Of a stretch of DNA of 64,000 bases, positions 57,164 to 64,000 are shown in pieces. The notes beneath the pieces are model-generated. The model searched no databases, was not told where the DNA came from, and saw nothing but the letters and a program-made list of their open reading frames with translations. The DNA comes from Chondrosia reniformis (Eukaryota > Porifera > Demospongiae > Chondrillida > Chondrillidae). The position numbers and the translations under genes are program-made. Within the stretch, counting starts at the first letter, position 1. Each line of letters opens with the position of its first letter. Location: assembly GCA_947172415.1 (NCBI GenBank), contig OX359195.1:2847501-2911500 (forward strand), given 5' to 3'.

Positions 57164-57448
57164 CTACACTGTGTTTTATTATAACAGAATAGCATTTCAG
57201 TTACTAGTGATATAATATTTGTTCAAGAACATAACAATATGACACATGTACAGTGGTTTATAAATTTTATGCTTTTACGAATGAGTGTATATAGTAATGT
57301 ATGATTATAGAATTGTACGTAGACTTTTAAATTGTTACTTACTAAGTGCAATCACCACGGTTACACGTATATGTATTATAATACTCTCTTCGATATGCAA
57401 TTTCACTTTTGTATAACCGGCAACTACTACATTGAGAAATGGTCACAT

Positions 57449-57861
57449 ACGGTAGACGTCAAAAAAAGTTAACGTTTCGTTCGTTAAGACTAAGCCAGAA
57501 CGGCGTACCGTTTTGTTTCGGCTTAGTCTTCAATTCGTCCCAAAGCATATTTATTGTCCATATTATAGGCCTACGAAATGAATAAAAACGATCAATCGTC
57601 TATTGCTTGCGTTCCGACGTAAGTTGTAAATAACTGTTAAACACGTTAATACTTGTTTAGCTTACTTGTGAAATACTTTACAATTGGACTATAATTAACA
57701 CGAAGCGTTTCTCACGTACATGCGTTCCTACGCAAGACCGTTTCGCATGCTTTCGAAAGTACAGATGATCGTTTTTCGAAGACGATCAATCGTTGTGTAT
57801 CGTCTTCACACCGTTTTCGTAGGAACGAAACCAAACGTTAACGTTTTTTGACGTCTACCGT
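57449..57861. mobile_element. TIR element with TACGGTAGACGTCAAAAAA termini
   Basis: The left end tacggtagacgtcaaaaaaa and the reverse complement of the right end are near-identical for about 30 bp, through gttaacgttt. The ends are flanked by TA. The interior holds a second inverted pair, agactaagcc...ggcttagtct, around 57485-57530, and repeated gatcaatcgt motifs. There is no transposase. It lies just 5' of the EMI exon of gene B and may be in its first intron. Confidence 0.85.
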
Positions 57862-58019
57862 ATATAAATATATATGAATATTGGATATAGTATACTGCAA
57901 ATTATCTTTACCACATTTGGAGTCCTTGCATAATTATTAACTGAGGTTTTAAATTTCTGGTATATGGCATATAATCATTATGTATATATCTATCTGAGGT
58001 CTTATTAGCTGGGCTTTGG

Positions 58020-59450
58020 TACACCTCAAGGCGTAGAAGGTGCACTCCACTTAGCCCATTCATACCTCTACTACCTTAAAAATGACCACCTAATCTTGAA
58101 GGTATATAGACTTCAAGAATGTTTTAAAGAGCCTCTGGCATGACAAGATGTTCCTCGCTGTTCAAGAGAACATCCCGGAGCTGGTATATACCACTCATCT
58201 TGTCAGCTTATGGCTCCCCATCTTCTCTTTTACATGGAGAGGCCACATCCTTTCATCTGAAGGGGTTCAACAGGGTGACTCTTTGGGCCCCCTTCTTTTT
58301 ACTATCCAGTTCATTGTGGCCAAGATGAACTTAGGACTGAGCATCTGGTACCAGGACGATGGAACCCTATAGGTGGGAGTCTCGAGGAGATGATCCAGGA
58401 TTTCAGACTGATTGAGGAAGAAGCTGGGAAACTGGGTCTAGTCCTTAACCACAGCAAGTCAGAGGCAATTGCCAAAGACGATTTCACCAGGTATGCTAGA
58501 CTTGAAAATTACCCAGACTTCAGTATTGGCAAGGTCTCCCTCCTTGGCCCCCTATAATAGGAACCTTTAAGAGCATTGACAGCATGCTCCAATCTATAGT
58601 GCTTTCCCTATATAGACCCTAGGCCACAGATTGCAGGTTCTGGCTACGCATGACTGGAATGCCTTAGCATCCCCAAAGTATTGTATGTCTTATAAACAGT
58701 ACTTCTTAAACATTTCTCTGAAAAACTCTGCATGGAATCAGGCCTACCTCCCAATTCAGGCAGGGAGACTGGGTATTTGCAGCGTAGCTATGCTTGCACC
58801 TTCTGCCTTTTTGGCCTCAGCTGCTGATTCCGCTCTCCTTATACACCAACTACTCCCTCTCATCTTGAAGGGTGCACCTCCACCTCACAGGGAAGCAGCT
58901 CTTTCATCCTGGAAATTGGGCCACATTGAAGATCCCCTACCTCCCCAAACAAAAATCCTGGAACTCCCCTCAAATCTTGGCCCTGAAGGCTTAAAATTCC
59001 CTCCTGGAAGAATCCTCAGATTTCACATCCAGAGGGCACACCTCCTGGCCGCTTTCAGGGGGTAGTCAGGGACTTGGCTGAAGCCCCCCTCCGATTGCCC
59101 CTGTAGGTCTCAGAATGGAGGATAAGGTAATCAGGCTGACCATGGGAATCTGCTTGGGAACAACCATCTGTCACCCTCACCCATGCCAACATTGTGGCTC
59201 TCAAGTTGACCACCATGCAGGGCCTCCAAAAGGCGTATTCAGCTGCAGGAAAAGTTGGGAAGGACCCCTACGCCAAGCAGTCTTGAATAGGTTCAGTAAT
59301 CAAGCCCTAACCACAGCAAGGATCCCCTCTCATCTGGAACCTGTGGGAATTCATTGCTCTGAGGGCAATAAACCTGATGGTGTCACCCTCAAGCAAAGGA
59401 ATTGTGGCTATATACAATCTGGTCTGAGATGCCACTTGAACTGACACTGA
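58020..59450 (+). mobile_element. LINE reverse-transcriptase relic
   Basis: The plus strand shows EGVQQGDSLGPLLF (58260-58300) and WYQDDGTL (58345-58370, the YxDD box), then LVLNHSKSEAI (58437-58470), LPIQAGRLGICSVAMLAPSA then FLASAADSALL (about 58750-58850), and a C-terminal LTMGICLGTTICHPHPCQHC with CSEGNKPDGVTLK (59115-59390). This is the order of an animal LINE ORF2 from the RT core to the C-terminal Cys-rich segment. It is broken by stops and frame changes. Confidence 0.75.
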
Positions 59451-61760
59451 AATGCCATTGCTGTTTTGGGCACATCCAGGGTCCAGACAGATGCTTTTGA
59501 TCTCCCATGATTAAGTCCTGTAATCCTATATACCTATATATCTCAATTATTTATAATAGTGTTAAAATGCTCGTATCTTCCAATACAGCATTACCAAAAG
59601 AATTTAAGTACATTCACAACACATGTGATGCAAATTAACTGTTAATACGCATTTTGAAGCCTACACAGTGTTAATGCGAATTTGGTGGGATTGATTTCAT
59701 TGTTATTGTATAAATCAATTCAATCAAATCAATTAACAAACTAATTTATACTGGGTCTCTTAAACAAATTAACTTGGTTTTTACGAAGAGAAATATATAC
59801 AGTGCAAGTTACAATATATAATATGTTGACATTAAATGCTAAATTGTATATATGTATGCAAATCATTTGCAAATGAAAAAGAATGTAATACTAAATTGCA
59901 TCATAGGCTTACTTGCAACTCTGAGCTAGATTTTCATACAAGACAAAGACCAAAATAATAAGCCTCTTAACTCTGTATCCTATATATACATATTAAAATT
60001 TGCTGAATATATATCTACACATTGTTATGTTGATTTACTAATTTGTTCACATTTTCAATATTTTCAATAATTTTCAATTAAAACTGCTGGTTTCTCATTA
60101 AATGATGATTAATTAGTTTAAAGGAACACAAATGTTCTGGTTCGTGTGCTGATACTATAATGATATGTACCTCAAACGCACGTATACCCGCGCATAGCAG
60201 CAAATTAAACGGGCTGATACCCGTTACCATATTGGAGGTTTTATACTATATATGGCCATGTTTTAAAAGCTGAAATCCTATGAGTGCTGTTTATTAGAGG
60301 TTTCACGCTTCGGTCGGACCGCGAAGCATAATAGAGATATTTAAATTGCATGCTTGGGTCTATCAGGAAAAATTCGCACCCACTCCAAAAACGGACCCCC
60401 CCACGCTGGGCGAATGGTAAAAAACGCACCCACGGGGAGTCCTTTGGCTGGGAGACCGACGTCCTATTAAGCAGAAACCAGTGATCGTCCCACGATCATC
60501 CAAGACGACAAAAATCACCAAAAACAAGATGTATTCTTTATCTGATCGGCAATAATTCCAGAACAACTTGAAGACATACAACATACCATACGTTGTGTTC
60601 ATGACCTTGTCTAGGAGCAAATGAACAGCGGCTTATATAACGCTTTTTACAAAATCTCTAAGACTGCAAGACATGCAGAACCTCAATTTATACGTTATTA
60701 TCTAATTCAATTTTGATACTCGGACTTATACTATTCCTCGGGGCATTCGGAAGTACACGTCCATATGCACGCACAGAAAAACATATTGCATGCACCGCTG
60801 CAATTCAATGTTAGGTTGACAGTTTAACAAAGTGTATTATGGAGTAGATCTGCACATCAATTATAACGAGGGAGCATGTGGTAACGCTTTATAATGTATG
60901 GCCAAGCTAACTTGTCGTGTATACTATATGATGCACTACTAGACCTTAGATTTTGGGGTTGAACTTTGAACCTCTATATTAAAACCATATACATGCTGTA
61001 GTTAACAAGTCATTTTATAGCTACTATAAAGAGACATATATACTTCTGCGTGGGGCACAAGGGACACCACTTACAACGCTCACCGTATAGTGTAGAGTTA
61101 TTATTATGATCTATATATATAGCCCCCTAATGCCTTTCCTTCGAATCTTCCTAGGCAGGTTTGCATAAACATTTTGGCTTAGTTGAATTTAAAAGCATCC
61201 ACTTCATAACAATATCATATTATCCTGTTATGCTATAGAGTAATTACTGAATGCCCCCTAGTAGCTAGCTCAGCTATATTAGGCATTATAGAATTTAGTC
61301 TATAGATAGTCTATAGTCTATAGATACTAATGAGTATGAACAGCAAAATACAAAACACATGAAGCTGTACAAGTAACATATTGATAATAAGCGATGTATA
61401 TATATGCCAGTGAACTTATATAATTCTAGCCTCATATATCCCTCTCTTGTTAATTTCTCTACCTTTCCAGATGTACTAGTCACTGTTGCATACATTGTGC
61501 ATTATATTTAATCCTTTTTGATAGTTATATACACATATATACACATTTTACATTCACGGGGAGAATATAAGAAAATGAGGAAAACAGGAAGTAGGCCTGT
61601 ATCTGTTATAACTCCTTGGAGCTATTATTTATTTGCAATAAATTTGTTAGTTAAAAATTAAATTAAAAAGCTAAAAATTCATTTATTGTTGATTTTTAAG
61701 GTGATAATTACGTATACCCATACCATAATTCAGCATATCACCCATTATACATTTAATTAT
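59450..61760. other. Spacer, no gene seen
   Basis: No exon was supported. A locally GC-richer patch at about 60360-60520 (cccccccacgctgggcgaat and surroundings) stands out in composition, but neither strand gave a convincing product. Confidence 0.4.
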
Positions 61761-61761
61761 A

Positions 61762-61925
61762 TAGGAAGCCATGCTTAGAAATAGGGATGGTGTGCTTAAT
61801 TGATCCATAGATTCAGTATTAACTTTTAGTTCACCTTTGTATGTTTAGCCTTATTATATACTTGCATGATTACTGTCTCGCTTCGTTACTTCTATTCAGA
61901 TGCATTGATCACTGTTGCAATATAC
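61762..61925. repeat. Dispersed repeat family, partial copy 4
   Basis: Motifs aatagggatggtgtgctta, gattactgtctcgcttcgtt and cagatgcattgatcactgtt occur in the same order as in the other copies, without the central hairpin. Confidence 0.55.
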
Positions 61926-62082
61926 GTATATATGTACGTATATATATAAACTACAAAACTACTGAATCAGATATTTTTGCCTATATATATATGTTATGTA
62001 CACAGCTAGCACTAATTTATGTATTCAGTTTGCTTTATATGTTTTTTGAAATATACAGCTTATGTTGATTGCGTATACATTT

Positions 62083-64000
62083 TCAGAGTTTCACTTCCTC
62101 ATAGGTAACATCCCTTTTGCCATGTAGAGTCACTGGTTTTGTACTACATACACAAATAAATAAAACTATTAAATAGATTAGTCAAAACAGTATGCATACA
62201 TATATATTTGCATTATATATACTGTAGGTCTTGTACACAAATACTACGACTAATCCTAAAATGGAATTTGGTGTTATAGGTACATATTTACAATGTACTA
62301 TGTACCTTTCAGTGACTGCAGTGTAGATATTTGGCTCATCAGATGAGTCAGCCTCAGGATTTGCAAATGTTAATGGTGTCTCTTGAATAAAAGTCTTTGT
62401 GGAGATCATTTGGAAGCTTTCAGCAGAATTTTTCAAAGGACTTTCTTCATAATGTGGGTCCTCCAAACTCGGCCTGCTATGTGCATCTGGATTGAAATTC
62501 TGAAGATTGACGTTAGACTCCCAATCTTCATCGTATTTCTTTGTAGATCTTTTGCATTTACAACAGAAGAATCCACACATTGTCAGAAGGACCAAGAGGA
62601 AGATGACCCCGCCAATACTACCCAACACTGCAGCAAGGATGACTGAAATATTTGGTGGTGTTGATCTCTCATGATCAAGGGTGACGAATGAAACAACAGT
62701 GAACGAAGAAGCTGTTAAATTTTGTCCATTAAATAAGAAGGAGATTGAGTTGGCAGGAAGGCTTGCTAAATTAGCATAAGCTCCTCTTAATTTTTGCTCA
62801 TCCTCAGAGAGAGCACTAAAATCTACAATGATGCTTCCTTTACTTACTTTGATGCCAAAAACAATAGCATCAAGTTTTACCTACAGTAAAGAGAAATACA
62901 TACATGTACTACTACGTATATATGTACACATGTACAGTACTTTCTACTTACTGAAAGGTAATTCAATACATGCACAAACATTAGGGTATCAACTTGCAAA
63001 ATTTACACACAAATAGGAATATTGGGTACAACAGTCAATGTATACTGCCCTCTATATAATAAAGAACTAATATGTGCAAATTTCACCAACCTGCACTAAA
63101 AATTAAGGTTATCTTTTGTGCTATATATACATGTCCATAGACAAATTTTAGTGTTACCTAGGTACATTATTGATTTATTAGTATAATGTTTTAGGTATGC
63201 ATGATTCTTTGTCATTTTAATTTTTCAAATACACCTAAAATTACCGCAGCATACACATACGTATGTACATACATACCTCCATGAATTCCTTAAATGCTGG
63301 GATAAAACTGTCTTCCTTTCCAGCAACTACAACATCATAATCAGCATCAAATATGATTTGCAGCTCAGCCACAGCAGCTGGTTTCACCTCAAAGGGAATG
63401 CTTTCAACATATGAGGGATAACCTTCGTCAGTTGAAGGTGTTTCTGGAACAGTGATAGCTGTAAACCGTATCACATAAGTACCCGTAGTGTTGAGAATGA
63501 TATTAGGAAATGTTGCCCTTCCATTTGAAAGCTCCACTTTCACAGTAGCAACAGACTGACCATCCAGTAGTATAGTTGCTTCAACACTCCATGTTCTTCT
63601 TCTCCATCCATGGTTAATGACAGGCATACCAGAGTTAAATTCTATCAGTTCAACAGTGACATTATTTAGAGGTATTTCAGGAAAGGTTGAAGTTGGCTGT
63701 GATGTGACTACCAACTTCAATGGTAACTCCTCTATATTGATAATGTTAGAAGACACTGTACTAAAGGTAGCAGAAGATGGATAAGATACTCTAAATCGAA
63801 TTTGATAGCCACTTCCAGGATGGGAGATGGCTAGATCGGAGTAGTTAGCCCAGCCATTTACAAATGGTACTACATTATTTAGAATCAAAACCTCCTGACT
63901 AGCTTCACTTATTATCTCTGAAGTGAGTAACCAAGCTTGACCAAAGCCTAGGTTTTCCACTATATTGCCTGACCCATCAAGCATCCTTAATTTTGGCTGA
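62083..64000 (-). CDS. Single-pass membrane protein with beta-rich ectodomain and ITIM-like tail (3' end of gene)
   Basis: Exons: 64000-63277 (open at the window edge), 62880-62306 and 62143-62083, joined in phase by GT-AG introns; the stop TGA is at 62085-62083. The extracellular part has two or more similar beta-sandwich-like units marked by VNGWANYSDLAISHPGSGYQ then IRFRV, and NGRATFPNIILNTTGTYVIR then FTA, with several N-glycosylation sequons. A juxtamembrane region (FGIKVSKGSIIVDFSALSED) precedes the membrane helix GSIGGVIFLLVLLTMCGFFC followed by CKCKRSTKK. The tail is about 100 residues, with NPDAHSRPSLEDPHYEESPL, PNIYTAV and a last exon ending DVTYEEVKL. VTYEEV fits the ITIM consensus (V/I/L/S-x-Y-x-x-V/I/L). 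I do not recognise the ectodomain family. Signalling through tyrosine phosphorylation is inferred from the tail alone. Confidence 0.7.

Noticed and set aside
57340..57440. Candidate first EMI exon of gene B on the minus strand
   Set aside because: A GTAAGT donor exists, but the only frame that fits the next exon lacks the Cys pattern of an EMI domain, so it was not added.
60241..60620. GC-richer patch with overlapping minus-strand frames
   Set aside because: Products such as GVGANFS and PSQRTPRGC have no recognisable domain and no matching splice sites.
1..64000. CRISPR arrays, operons, bacterial promoters, tRNA or rRNA genes
   Set aside because: The window has eukaryotic exon-intron genes. 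No direct-repeat/spacer array was seen, and no cloverleaf or rRNA-like segment was recognised by eye. A tRNAscan-type search would be decisive and was not possible.

Overview
The window looks like intron-rich, AT-rich nuclear DNA from an early-branching animal, most likely a sponge. The evidence is short exons with clean GT-AG junctions, calcium-binding EGF modules each on one phase-1 exon, metazoan signalling domains (Death, CARD, Kelch, supervillin-type gelsolin repeats) and many invertebrate-type retroelements, especially Penelope-like elements (PLEs). The species cannot be named from the sequence. Every host gene recognised with confidence lies on the minus strand, so each gene reads from high to low coordinates.

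Layout. 1-870 is a tandem satellite with a 191-bp higher-order period. 1735-2510 is a broken NHL-repeat relic. 2497-8464 is a supervillin-like locus whose gelsolin exons are readable but whose Ser/Lys-rich N-terminal half has stops and frameshifts. 8756-9506 encodes a small secreted Cys-rich protein, also frameshifted. 10999-17230 is a complete-looking gene for a predicted pseudokinase, coiled coil and C-terminal Death domain. 17648-18489 holds CARD-containing exons. 19751-20641 is a Kelch propeller gene. 24117-28210 holds the 3' exons of a gene I do not recognise. 29500-31900 is mostly repeats and retroelement debris.

32202-57163 is the most informative part. Two tandem paralogous genes encode membrane proteins with EGF-domain ectodomains, one transmembrane exon and nearly the same cytoplasmic tail (YxxL motif and a terminal YxN motif). 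Gene B also has an EMI domain. Several EGF exons are near-identical copies and one is broken. A relic of a third tail exon lies just past gene B. Three separate PLEs sit in the introns. One is a nearly intact N-terminal-GIY-YIG (Naiad-type) element of 3.7 kb with two about 99% identical pseudo-LTRs, each carrying a hammerhead ribozyme motif. One is a canonical element (RT then GIY-YIG) with a 15-bp target duplication, inserted into a palindromic repeat. One is a short fragment between inverted repeats. The rest of the region is DDE-transposase and LINE debris and TIR elements.

57449-57861 is a TIR element and 58020-59450 a LINE relic. 59450-62080 has no gene that I can support. 62083-64000 is the 3' end of a further membrane-protein gene whose tail ends in an ITIM-like tyrosine motif.

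How the genes may work together: the window mixes cell-surface receptors with tyrosine-motif tails and cytoplasmic Death/CARD proteins. That would suit a recognition or innate-immune neighbourhood, but this is inference from domain content only. Several otherwise long reading frames are each broken by a single-base shift, so residual assembly indels must be ruled out before calling them pseudogenes.
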